Assembly (NCBI GenBank): GCA_017415775.1
Contig: JAFQFC010000036.1
Coordinates: 1-42,428, forward strand
DNA from: Oscillospiraceae bacterium
GTDB taxonomy: Bacteria; Bacillota; Clostridia; Oscillospirales; Oscillospiraceae
Direction: 5' to 3'
DNA length: 42,428 nucleotides
Shown here one piece after another: positions 24,376-32,900 of this stretch. Position 1 is the first letter of the stretch; each line of letters starts with the position of its first letter. The notes beneath the pieces were generated by a model. That model worked only from the letters and a program-made list of their open reading frames with translations. It searched no databases and was not told the origin of the DNA. The translations under genes and the position numbers were made by a program.

Positions 24376-24404
24376 GAGCGTTTATGTAAAGCTTTTGTAA
24401 ACCA

Positions 24405-25862
24405 TTAATTGGCAATGCCGTGATGCACGGGTGCCGTTCCCGGTGTGATCGGCGCCAGCACGTAGCCATTGGCTTTGGCGTAATTGATGATGTCCTGCAG
24501 CGCATCCACCGTGGTCTGTTTACCGCCGGCATCGTGCATCAGCACCACATTGTTGCGTCCGGGACGCAGTCCCTTGACAACGGCGTTATAAATCTGGGTC
24601 TTGGTCCGCTTCGTGGCGCTGGCATCGCCGCTGGACACGTTCCAGTCAAAGTAGGAGAAACCTTCCTGCTGCACCCGGGCTGCCAGACGGGTCATGATGC
24701 CCTTATTATACGAAGCACTCACCGTGTTGGAGCTGCCGCCCGGGAAGCGGATAATGGTGGCGTTGTAGCCGAAATCGGCCAGCAGCCGATCACGCAGCTT
24801 GTAAATATTCTGCATGAAAGCCTCGTCGCTGGCGTAGATCTTGGCATAGTCATGCGAATATCCGTGAATGGCCACTGTATGACCTTCGTTGATCATCCGC
24901 TGCACCAGATACTTATTGCTGTTGGAGTAGCTGATAATAAAGAAGGTTGCCTGCACGTTGTTGGCTTTCAGAATATCCAGTACCTGCGGTGTCACATTGG
25001 CGCTGGGGCCATCGTCAAAGGTGAGGTAGACCCGATTTTTCGGATTGGGCTCATAAGTATAGACCTTGACGGTGCGCTGCACCTCTGTGCGGTTGCCGCC
25101 GCCGTCGCTGACAGTGTAGGTCAAAGTATATGTGCCGGTCACAGAAGTATTCACGCTGCCGCTGACTTTGACGGCGGAGGTCAGGTCACCGTCCACATCG
25201 TCACTGGCGCTGTAGCCGGGATCCTTGAAGCTGCTGCCTACGGTAACATAGACCGACGTATAACCCTTCAGGGCAATGGTGGGCGGCACCACGTCCCGGA
25301 TCAGCAGGCGCCGCTGAACCGTTGCCTCGTTGCCGGCGGCATCGGACACCGTATACGTCAGGGTAATGTTCTTGCCCTCACCTGTCTCCTCTTCCGTTTC
25401 GGTAACAACCACCCTGTCGGTCAGATCGCCGTCACAGCGGTCCAGCGCAGTAAAGCCGGGTTCTTCATAGAGCTTCCTTGCAGAGATCCGCATTTCCGCA
25501 TCGCCGACCAGTTCCAGCGCAGGAACCTCCCGATCCACCACGGAAACCATCCGCTGTACCGTATAGGTTTTCCCCTTTACATCAATTGTGTAAGTGAGGG
25601 TATAGTCTCCGGGGACAGTCGTGTCCACAGCACCGTCCACCACTACCTGATCCAACAGATCCGTTTTGCCCTTCCGGGCCGTGACACCGGGGTCATCATA
25701 ATCGCTGTGGGCATCGATCACCACCGTCTCCTCACCGTTCAGCAAAAGCTGCACCGAGGGAGCCAGCACAAAATAGCCTCTCTGCACGCTCAGCAATCCC
25801 ACAACCAATGCCGCCACCAGCACAACGCCGACAGCGGCCCAAGCAATGATCTTCTTATTCAT
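24405..25862 (-). CDS. Membrane-anchored polysaccharide deacetylase with Ig-like repeats
   Basis: This protein of about 485 residues has an N-terminal membrane anchor (about 5-25). Three Ig-like DUF5011/HYR-type repeats follow (about 35-110, 115-190 and 195-268), each with a 'DPGVTA/EPGFTA/DPGYSA' element and a 'TYTVSD'-type strand. The NodB domain is C-terminal: TFDDGPS (about 282-288), HGYSH (334-338), RFPGG (373-377), DWN (407-409) and LMHD (442-445). The metal Asp and both His of HxxxH are present. It probably deacetylates peptidoglycan or another wall glycan outside the membrane. The second of two adjacent ATGs (25862) has the better spacing to GGAGGG. Confidence 0.9.
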   Translation of the reverse strand: MNKKIIAWAAVGVVLVAALVVGLLSVQRGYFVLAPSVQLLLNGEETVVIDAHSDYDDPGVTARKGKTDLLDQVVVDGAVDTTVPGDYTLTYTIDVKGKTYTVQRMVSVVDREVPALELVGDAEMRISARKLYEEPGFTALDRCDGDLTDRVVVTETEEETGEGKNITLTYTVSDAAGNEATVQRRLLIRDVVPPTIALKGYTSVYVTVGSSFKDPGYSASDDVDGDLTSAVKVSGSVNTSVTGTYTLTYTVSDGGGNRTEVQRTVKVYTYEPNPKNRVYLTFDDGPSANVTPQVLDILKANNVQATFFIISYSNSNKYLVQRMINEGHTVAIHGYSHDYAKIYASDEAFMQNIYKLRDRLLADFGYNATIIRFPGGSSNTVSASYNKGIMTRLAARVQQEGFSYFDWNVSSGDASATKRTKTQIYNAVVKGLRPGRNNVVLMHDAGGKQTTVDALQDIINYAKANGYVLAPITPGTAPVHHGIAN

Positions 25863-25891
25863 CATGACCCTCCGTAAGTTTTCTTTTCTCT

Positions 25892-25919
25892 ATTATAATG
25901 GACTGTCGAGCCGTGTCAA
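25892..25919 (-). promoter_or_regulatory. Promoter of the polysaccharide deacetylase gene
   Basis: On the minus strand, TTGACA (25919-25914) and TATAAT (25897-25892), both perfect, have a 16-base spacer. Confidence 0.85.
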
Positions 25920-25948
25920 GAAAAGAAGAATAACAGGGCGGTTACAAA

Positions 25949-25978
25949 AGAAAAATCCCCCGGAAAATCCGGGGGATC
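25949..25978 (-). terminator. Terminator after the small acidic membrane protein gene
   Basis: ATCCCCCGG pairs with CCGGGGGAT around an AAAAT loop, followed by T5 on the minus strand. Confidence 0.85.
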
Positions 25979-25983
25979 ATGGG

Positions 25984-26319
25984 TTACTTTTTCTTCTTCA
26001 GCAGAGTCAGGACCACGCCGGCCACAGCAACAGCCGTAGCGACAGCACCGATGATAGCCAGAATGGCCACCTTGTGCTCCTTGAACACACGACCGGCCTC
26101 GTACAGAGTATTGCTCAGCCACTCCTTCACAGCAACAACGCCGCGCTTGAGTTCTTCCTCGGCGTCTTCCAGTGCATCTTCCACGGCCTCGCCCACTTCT
26201 TCCAGCTTCTCTTCCACGGCGTCCATGTCGATAGGATCGGGAACAACCTCCCAGGCGGGCTGCTGAACAGTCTCCTCCACACATTCACACGCATTCATGA
26301 CAACATTATTCTCTTCCAT
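25984..26319 (-). CDS. Small acidic tail-anchored membrane protein, unknown function
   Basis: This 111-residue protein matches no family I can name. The first 75 residues are strongly acidic and helical, with a run of Glu/Asp heptad-like segments from about 30 to 60 ('EEKLEEVGEAVEDALEDAEEE'-like). A single hydrophobic helix (about 85-105) follows, ending in four lysines. The topology suggests a C-terminally anchored protein with a cytoplasmic or extracytoplasmic amphipathic coil. AAGGAGG precedes the ATG. It has its own strong promoter and terminator, so it is a deliberate single-gene unit. Confidence 0.8.
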   Translation of the reverse strand: MEENNVVMNACECVEETVQQPAWEVVPDPIDMDAVEEKLEEVGEAVEDALEDAEEELKRGVVAVKEWLSNTLYEAGRVFKEHKVAILAIIGAVATAVAVAGVVLTLLKKKK

Positions 26320-26351
26320 GAGGTGTTCCTCCTTTTTGTATTGTTGTTTTC

Positions 26352-26379
26352 ATTATACAGTGTTCAGAAAAAATTGCAA
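26352..26379 (-). promoter_or_regulatory. Promoter of the small acidic membrane protein gene
   Basis: On the minus strand, TTGCAA (26379-26374) and a perfect TATAAT (26357-26352) have a 16-base spacer. Confidence 0.75.
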
Positions 26380-26482
26380 CGGTAATTTGCGGATAAACCA
26401 CCGAAAAAGTTTCATCTTTTTCCTGCTGCCCGCATAGGCTTGTCTGTACCTTCATCATACCGCTTACTTAAGGAGTCTGTCA

Positions 26483-27631
26483 ATGAAAAGAAAGCTGATA
26501 CGCCGTGTTCTGGCATTTTGCGTTGCTGTACTGACACTCTGGGCTGCCTTGACAGGCAGTCAAAGTGACTCTCTGGGCAGTGCGTTGGCAGAGATCGGAG
26601 GCGGCAGCCATGCGCTGCAGCTGCTGCGCTGGGAACTGGCCGACCTGCAGGCCACGGACGGGCTTTCTCTTGCCAATTTTCTGGCACTGGCCCAGTCTCC
26701 CCTTCTGATCTATCCACGCACTGCCATCACAGCTGCGCTGCTGGAGGCGCTGGAACCGCCATCGCAGGAGCAGACAACACCATCCACACCGCCGAAGGAT
26801 CCGGAACCAGAACAGCCTCCCGTTCACGTTTCCGTCGACAGCAGCGACCTCGCTTTCCTTGATAACGGGGTGCCGGCTCAGACTACCGTGCCCACCACAG
26901 CCAAGGGATATACCGTTATCAACGGCATCCATATCAAGAACACTTCCTCCCGTACCATCAGCAAGGCGGACCTGGAGGCTATGGCATTTTCCGCCCGGGT
27001 AAACAAGGAAGGTCCGCAGGTGCTGATCGTACACAGTCACGGCAGTGAAGCCTATTCTATGCCCAAAGGACAGGAGTACAAGCGCAGCGGCAACTACCGC
27101 ACCAAGGACACCAGCTGCAACGTGGTGCGCATCGGCGATGAGATCGCCGCCGTACTGTCGAGCTACGGTATTTCTGTGATCCACGACCGAACGCTCCATG
27201 ATGCCGCCAGCTACAACGACGCTTACAATAACAGCTACGATTCCATTAAGCGTTATCTGGAAAAGTACCCCTCTGTCTCGTTTGTGCTGGATGTGCATCG
27301 GGACGCCATACAAGACTCGGACGGCCAACAATACAAGCTGGTGACCCGAGAGGACCCACGGGTAGCGCAATGCAGCCTTGTGATGGGCGTGGCCCACGAT
27401 GGCTGGCAGGATAATCTGCAGCTGGCCCTTGCGATACAGCACAAGCTCAACACCATGTCCCCTACCCTGATGCGTCCCATCGCCACACGGGGTTACCGCT
27501 ACAACCAGCAGTTGTGCCCCGGCTCACTGTTGGTGGAAATCGGGGCAGCAGGCAATTCGCTGGACGAGGCTATCATGGGCGCCCGGTATTTTGCCACCGG
27601 CTTTGCCGAGACGGTGCTGGCCGCCGAATAA
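26483..27631 (+). CDS. spoIIP: Stage II sporulation protein P
   Basis: SpoIIP is the peptidoglycan amidase/endopeptidase of the SpoIID-M-P engulfment complex. The 382-residue protein has an N-terminal membrane anchor (about 8-24), a helical region, and a Pro/Glu-rich linker (about 91-113). The catalytic domain has VLIVHSHGSEAY (about 180-191), 'FVLDVHRDA' (267-275) and VEIGAAGN (351-358), the zinc-binding His/Glu/His framework of the family. B. subtilis has HTHGTE-like residues where this has HSHGSE. AAGGAG precedes the ATG. It ends at a hairpin shared with the convergent flavodoxin-like gene. No gpr, spoIID or spoIIM is present nearby. Confidence 0.93.
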   Translation: MKRKLIRRVLAFCVAVLTLWAALTGSQSDSLGSALAEIGGGSHALQLLRWELADLQATDGLSLANFLALAQSPLLIYPRTAITAALLEALEPPSQEQTTPSTPPKDPEPEQPPVHVSVDSSDLAFLDNGVPAQTTVPTTAKGYTVINGIHIKNTSSRTISKADLEAMAFSARVNKEGPQVLIVHSHGSEAYSMPKGQEYKRSGNYRTKDTSCNVVRIGDEIAAVLSSYGISVIHDRTLHDAASYNDAYNNSYDSIKRYLEKYPSVSFVLDVHRDAIQDSDGQQYKLVTREDPRVAQCSLVMGVAHDGWQDNLQLALAIQHKLNTMSPTLMRPIATRGYRYNQQLCPGSLLVEIGAAGNSLDEAIMGARYFATGFAETVLAAE

Positions 27632-27664
27632 AAAAGTCCTCCACCCTTGGGGTGGAGGACTTTT
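27631..27664. terminator. Bidirectional terminator between spoIIP and the three-gene operon
   Basis: AAAAGTCCTCCACCC pairs with GGGTGGAGGACTTTT around a very short loop, with A and T tracts on both sides. Confidence 0.87.
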
Positions 27665-27666
27665 CT

Positions 27667-28716
27667 TTACTTTTGCAAAATACTCGTCATGTGGGCGGCA
27701 AACCGATCCAGTCGGGTCTCCACACCGCCCAGCTGTTTGGCAGAACCGGGATCGTGGGCGGTTTCCATCATGCAGAATTGCGCAGGCAGCGTCACCGTCT
27801 TATTGAAGCACAAAGCGCCCATCAGCTGGCGGGCCACCAGATCGCTGCCGGAATAGCCGGAAACCACCACGCCGAATAGGTATTTATCCGTCAGTTCCTG
27901 CTGCACCAGCAGGTTGGTCATGCGGTTGAACAGGGCCATAATATTGGCGCTGACGGCGTCATTATAGTTCGGACAGAGGAACAGCATGGCGTCACAGTCC
28001 CGGATGGCCGGCAGCACTTCCTGCGAAATGGCACCGCCGTAGAAGCAGGTGTCACTTTGAGCGAAGTGCAGGCAGGCAGCGTAGGAACAGCCACGGCAGT
28101 CATGGATCGTGCCGTTTTGCAGAGAGATCTCACGGGAGATGAAATTCTCCGGCAGGCGGGCCAGCAATTCCCGACCCAGCCACACCGTATTGGAGCGTTT
28201 GTTGTCCGAAGCATGGATCATCAGCACACGGGGATTGTCAAAGCGCAGCGGCTCATACGCCAGCAGGCGGGATACCAGATCCCGGGCACGGGTGAAATAA
28301 GTCTCCTCCCAGCTCAGGTCCAGACGGCGGGCCAGAATATGCTGGTTATATAGAGAGCCCGTACCTTCCACCAGCGGCTTGCCCAGGAACGTGCAGCCGG
28401 CCATATTGGCGCTGAGCACCAATTCCTGCGCCGCAGACTTGGTATACAGCTCGTCGCTGCCATCCACGATCACCGCAGCCGTGCTGCCACGCAGGCAGTC
28501 ACCATTTCCACGCAGAAGGCGCAGCGTACGAAGGAAGCTTTCCTCCACACCCAGCGCATCCACCGCCACAGCAAAGAGGATCCGTGCCTCATAAAGGCCG
28601 CAGGACAGGCCGTCCGGCGGCAGGAAGGTCACTTCCCTGCCTTCCAGCGCATAGCGCAGCAGGCGATCCATGCGCTCGCTGCTGCCAAGGCGCACCACAT
28701 ACAGGCCGCCGCTCAT
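27667..28716 (-). CDS. Flavodoxin-like protein with four-cysteine motif (third gene of the fusion operon)
   Basis: This 349-residue protein has an unassigned N-terminal domain (about 1-155). A flavodoxin-fold, FMN-reductase-like C-terminal domain (about 160-349) follows, starting 'RVLMIHASDNKRSNTVWLGR'. C207-x2-C210-x4-C215-x8-C224 sits where iron-sulfur flavoproteins hold their compact cysteine motif, but the spacing differs, so cluster binding is uncertain. 'FLCPNYNDAVSANIMALFNRMTNLL' corresponds to the second FMN loop. Its ATG overlaps the LDH-like gene's stop (ATGA) with no strong ribosome site, so translation is coupled. A redox partner of the LDH-like protein is likely by context; the substrate is unknown. 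Confidence 0.75.
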   Translation of the reverse strand: MSGGLYVVRLGSSERMDRLLRYALEGREVTFLPPDGLSCGLYEARILFAVAVDALGVEESFLRTLRLLRGNGDCLRGSTAAVIVDGSDELYTKSAAQELVLSANMAGCTFLGKPLVEGTGSLYNQHILARRLDLSWEETYFTRARDLVSRLLAYEPLRFDNPRVLMIHASDNKRSNTVWLGRELLARLPENFISREISLQNGTIHDCRGCSYAACLHFAQSDTCFYGGAISQEVLPAIRDCDAMLFLCPNYNDAVSANIMALFNRMTNLLVQQELTDKYLFGVVVSGYSGSDLVARQLMGALCFNKTVTLPAQFCMMETAHDPGSAKQLGGVETRLDRFAAHMTSILQK

Positions 28717-29939
28717 GCGTAATCAAACTCACGCAGCGTGCGGCGAGTTTCCTCCAGGCGGGCGAGCAGCGGCTCGCAGATCGGTTCACGGCACAGGGAC
28801 ACACCGTGTTTTGTCATGCAGTTCAGGCAGCCAAAGTAGACCCCGCCCAGCGGCACGGCGCCATAGTGTGGCTCGCCACGCACCAGACGCAGCAGCGACA
28901 CGGCGGCCGAGGACAGACCCGGCGCAATATAAGGCTTGAAGCCCAGCTCACGCACCTGCAGATTGGCGGTGCGGGTCAGGTCGGTCAAGCGACGGGACAG
29001 CTCGTCATCATAACCGTCGCAGGCTGCGTTGGCCACGATCAGGCCCTGACCGTGAGGGCCGTAAACACGGAGGGCTTGGACATCTGCCCCCTCCTTTTCG
29101 GCGTAATAGGCAGCACGGGCCGCCATCACGCCCAGACCGAAGCCCTGTACCTGCTCGGGCAGGAGACCGGCAAAGTCGAAGCTGCCGTCTTCTGCACGGT
29201 TGGAAGCGAGAAAAACTTCACGGGACAGGTGATCCACCGGGTCGGAAACCTGACAAAAGAGGCCGGCAAAGCCCGCTTCCCGGGCTTTTTTCGCATAAAC
29301 GCCCAGCATGGCACGGTTGGCGGCAAACTGCGCCATCCGCACATCCTGCACGCCGCTGTTCAGGCCGGGAACGCCACGGGAGGCAGTGAAGACAAAGAGG
29401 TCACAGTCAAAGAGACGCTCTTCCGGGCAAATGGTTACCTTGGGGACGGTTCCGCCGGGATGCTCCGGCAGCACCTGATTCATCTCCATCTCATAACGGC
29501 GGCACATGGCTTCGTTGGGATCGTAGACGGCGATCTCGTCGATCTCACGGCCCAGCAGTTTCAGCCCTGTCAGCACCGTACCACCCACATCGCCAAGGCC
29601 AACCAGCGTCACACGAAAGCCGTGGGTTTTGGGGAAAAGAAACCGGGGCAGCAGCTCAAACAGACGGCCAAAAGCCACATTGGCAACGGTAGCGCCGTTT
29701 TCGGCAATGAAGCGGGCCAATTCTCCCTCTTCCGCCCCGTCACAGGGCGTCAGGCAGCGAACCGTTTCCTCTTCCCACACTTGCGCAAGAGAACGGACGG
29801 CCCAGATGCCACGGGAAGTCAAACCATCCCGGCGCACCAACAGCACCAGCGGCGCAAAGGGACCTTCCGCTGCCACAGCATCGGCAGGAAACAGATCTTC
29901 ATCGCTCCACAGACACAGGTCATTCCAGCGTTTGAACAC
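28713..29939 (-). CDS. LDH/MDH-like NAD-binding protein with C-terminal cysteine cluster
   Basis: This protein of about 408 residues has an N-terminal region (about 1-108) not seen in ordinary lactate dehydrogenase. A Rossmann fold follows ('VTLVGLGDVGGTVLTGL', Gly-rich loop about 117-123; Asp in 'AVYDPNE' for the ribose). Weakened LDH/MDH landmarks are VSDPVDHL where LDH has NPVD, and VYGPHGQG where LDH has the catalytic His in GEHG. The C-terminus holds C374-x2-C377-x8-C386-x4-C391 (numbered from GTG 29948), a possible metal or Fe-S site. GTG 29939 is preferred over GTG 29948 because AAGGAG lies 8 bases before it. It is the middle gene of a three-gene operon. Confidence 0.72.
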   Translation of the reverse strand: MFKRWNDLCLWSDEDLFPADAVAAEGPFAPLVLLVRRDGLTSRGIWAVRSLAQVWEEETVRCLTPCDGAEEGELARFIAENGATVANVAFGRLFELLPRFLFPKTHGFRVTLVGLGDVGGTVLTGLKLLGREIDEIAVYDPNEAMCRRYEMEMNQVLPEHPGGTVPKVTICPEERLFDCDLFVFTASRGVPGLNSGVQDVRMAQFAANRAMLGVYAKKAREAGFAGLFCQVSDPVDHLSREVFLASNRAEDGSFDFAGLLPEQVQGFGLGVMAARAAYYAEKEGADVQALRVYGPHGQGLIVANAACDGYDDELSRRLTDLTRTANLQVRELGFKPYIAPGLSSAAVSLLRLVRGEPHYGAVPLGGVYFGCLNCMTKHGVSLCREPICEPLLARLEETRRTLREFDYA

Positions 29940-29944
29940 AGCTA

Positions 29945-32900
29945 TCACTCCTTTTCCCGGCGGGAGATCCGGCGGATCTGCCGCAGGTCCTCTGCCAGAT
30001 ACGCAGAAGCCGGCAAACTGAAATCGTAATGCACGCAGTCACCCTTATCCGGCAGGCGAGGCTGCTGCAGCGCCTCACCCAAACGGCGCAGCGTCAGGGA
30101 TGTGTTGAAGATGCGCTGATGGCGGCGCTCCAGCGTCTGCATGATCTCCCATGCGTTCTCCAGCGCTACACGGCTGAAGTTGCGCAGGGCAGCATCGGTG
30201 ACATCGGTCATAAAATAGGGGTAAAAATACGGCAGGATCAGGTTAATGGAGGGCAGCATATGCTCGGTCATGGTCTGCCGGCCCACACTGTCACCGCCCA
30301 CGAAGGGATACAGCAGGCTCTCGTTGAGCCAATAGCGCAGATTGGGGATGAAATACTCGCACTCCGCCTGACGGCCTTGCGCCTGCATCAGGTCCTTGCC
30401 GTTGCCGGACATGATGCCCACCACGATACGGTCGATGGTCAGCTGTTCTTCACGGAACACACGATCCAGCTTGTCGATGCGGTAGCCTTTGTGGAGGAAA
30501 TCATCCACCAGCAGAATGGGTCTGCGGAAGGAGCGCAGGGTCCGGGCCTGCGTATGCAGCTGAGAATAGCCGGGATACTCCACGATCTCAAAGGTACCGG
30601 TCTCCGTATCAAAGCGCTTTTCCACATGGAGCGTCTTGGTGACGGTATTGGGAACAATCTCGTTGGAAAGGATCTTGCCGTAGGGCACGCACATATAGGG
30701 GCCCAGACGGCGGACACCGTCAGGCACGTCCTGCACGCCGTTGTCGCGCTGCACCTGTTCCATCACCGCCTGATTCAGCATTTCCGAGTCGAAACACAAC
30801 ACCAGCTGGCCGGGGAACATGCGGTTCAGCGCACTGCGCAGCCGGGGGCGAGTCCGCATCACGGCGGACTTCACCTCATCGTCATCCTGATGGGGCTTTT
30901 TCAGCCACAGCAGCACATCCTGCAGCAGCATCACCGGCGCACGCATATCCACACAGAAAATATCCTCGCAGTCCTGTACCGGGGCGAAGCCCAGTTGGAT
31001 CAGGGCGTCACGCAGCGCCTCGTCTTCCTTGCCGCAGCGGCACAGCGCATAGGTATGCTCCCCCTCCAGGCTGCGGGCCAACAGTTCGTTGAGGATACAG
31101 CGGCACTGTTCGCCGCTGCGCAGGCCAATGATCTCCACCGCATCCACCATCAGGATGCGGCCGGAAGCATAGCGGCGTACATAGCGGGCGGCTTCCAGCG
31201 AATGCAGTACATCGTACAGATCGGCCGCACGCAGCGTATGGCCCACCGCCCAGCCCAGAAGCGTATCGGGACGAGCATTCAGCGTCACGGCCAAAGGCTT
31301 GGACACCGAACCGATCACTTCGTTCAGTGCCGTCGGCAGCGCAGCATTCACCTCATGGAAGCGGCCAAAGTACAGGTCCTGAGGTTTCATTACATTCTTC
31401 AGTTCCTGCGAACGGACATAGAGGCCGTAGCCATAGATGAAGGATTGAACCACAGGGTCTACCAGCATGGAGATATCCAGCTTGCGGTCGATGTATTCAC
31501 GAATGCGGGTGGAACTGACCGATTCGAAGAAAGGCGGTAGGGACAAAACCTTCAGTTTGCCGTGGATGGTCTCCTGCAGCGAAGTATGGTCCGCCTTTCG
31601 GGCGCTGTTGCGGCAGAAAACAATATGGTTATACTCCGCCGCACCGCCCGGCTGCGGGATGCGGTAGGCCGAAGCGTTTTCAATCACATCGCTGCCTGCC
31701 ACCAGATACAGCTCACGATCCGGCAGCAGTCGGGCCAAATGCGCAAGATCGTCAGGCATGGCAATGTTGACGGGGATCTCATCGGGGAACAGATAGGTAT
31801 CCCACTGGTCGGCCACCGAAATGCTGACGATCTGTCGGCGCAGCAGCTTGGGCAGCGGCATCTTGGACCAGGAGAATTCGTCCACCGCCAGATAGACCTC
31901 AAAGCCCAGCTTGCGGATCTCTTCCACGATCTGCTTATGGCCCAGGGAGAAGGGGTCAAAGGTGCCCGGGAAGAAAGCGACAGGTTTGGGCGGCAAAAAG
32001 ACGAAACGTCCTTGCTCCACCTCCACGCCCACGATAAAGCGGTAGAGATGGTTGAGCATGGCGGCGGAATTGAAGAAGGTCAATCCGCCTTCACGGGGCT
32101 CCGTCAGCACCGTCAGCAGTTTTTTGTGCAGCCGCACGAACATAGCAGCACGGCGATGCAGGAAAATACGATCGTCGCTCAGCACATCACGGCACAGCAC
32201 CGCCAGCGCCGTCTGGTGAATGGTGGGATCATAGTGGCAGATGCCTGTCATCAGCAGACCCAGCGTGCGATCGATCATCCGATCTTCCCGCTCGGGCAGC
32301 GTGTTCAGCATTTCGCCCACCACATGCAGTGCCACACGAGCCGGACGCACAGCGCTGCCGTGGACCAGATCCTCCAGGAAGGATTCCGCTTCCCACATTT
32401 CCTTCTCCGGCAGCATACACATCAGCCGTCCCAGATAGGGCGGGATCACATAGGAGATCTCGTCCTGCCCCGTTTCCAGTTCACGCAGCAGGTCAACGGT
32501 GATCTCATTGATATGGTCCACCGACAGGTAGGGTGCGATCTGCAGCAGATGCTTACCGGCAGACTGACGCACGGGGAAATGTTCGCTGACGGACAGCACG
32601 TTGGAAAGGTGCATGGCCGTGTGCAGCGCCGTTTCCGGGTGGGAGCGCACATGGTCGCACAACATGTCGATCTGGGTCATCTTCACCGTCCAATGGACGG
32701 CACTTTTCAGGTTGCTCAGGTAAATACGGGAGGCGCCCTCCTCATCCAGCGTGTCGAGGCGGCAGCCGATGGCACGGCGCTTCATATACGCCAACACCTC
32801 GCTGTCGGCATAGAGGGTCGGGTCGAAGGAATCGAGGATCTCCTCCACCCTGTCGCTGACCTCCGTGTGGCGGCGCAGCTTTTCCATGCAGTGCAGCGCC

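Noticed and set aside
26396-26482. A sigma-F or sigma-E promoter for spoIIP
   Set aside because: GCATA is present, but no acceptable -10 follows at the right spacing, and the CATACC element lacks a matching -35. The evidence was too weak to list.
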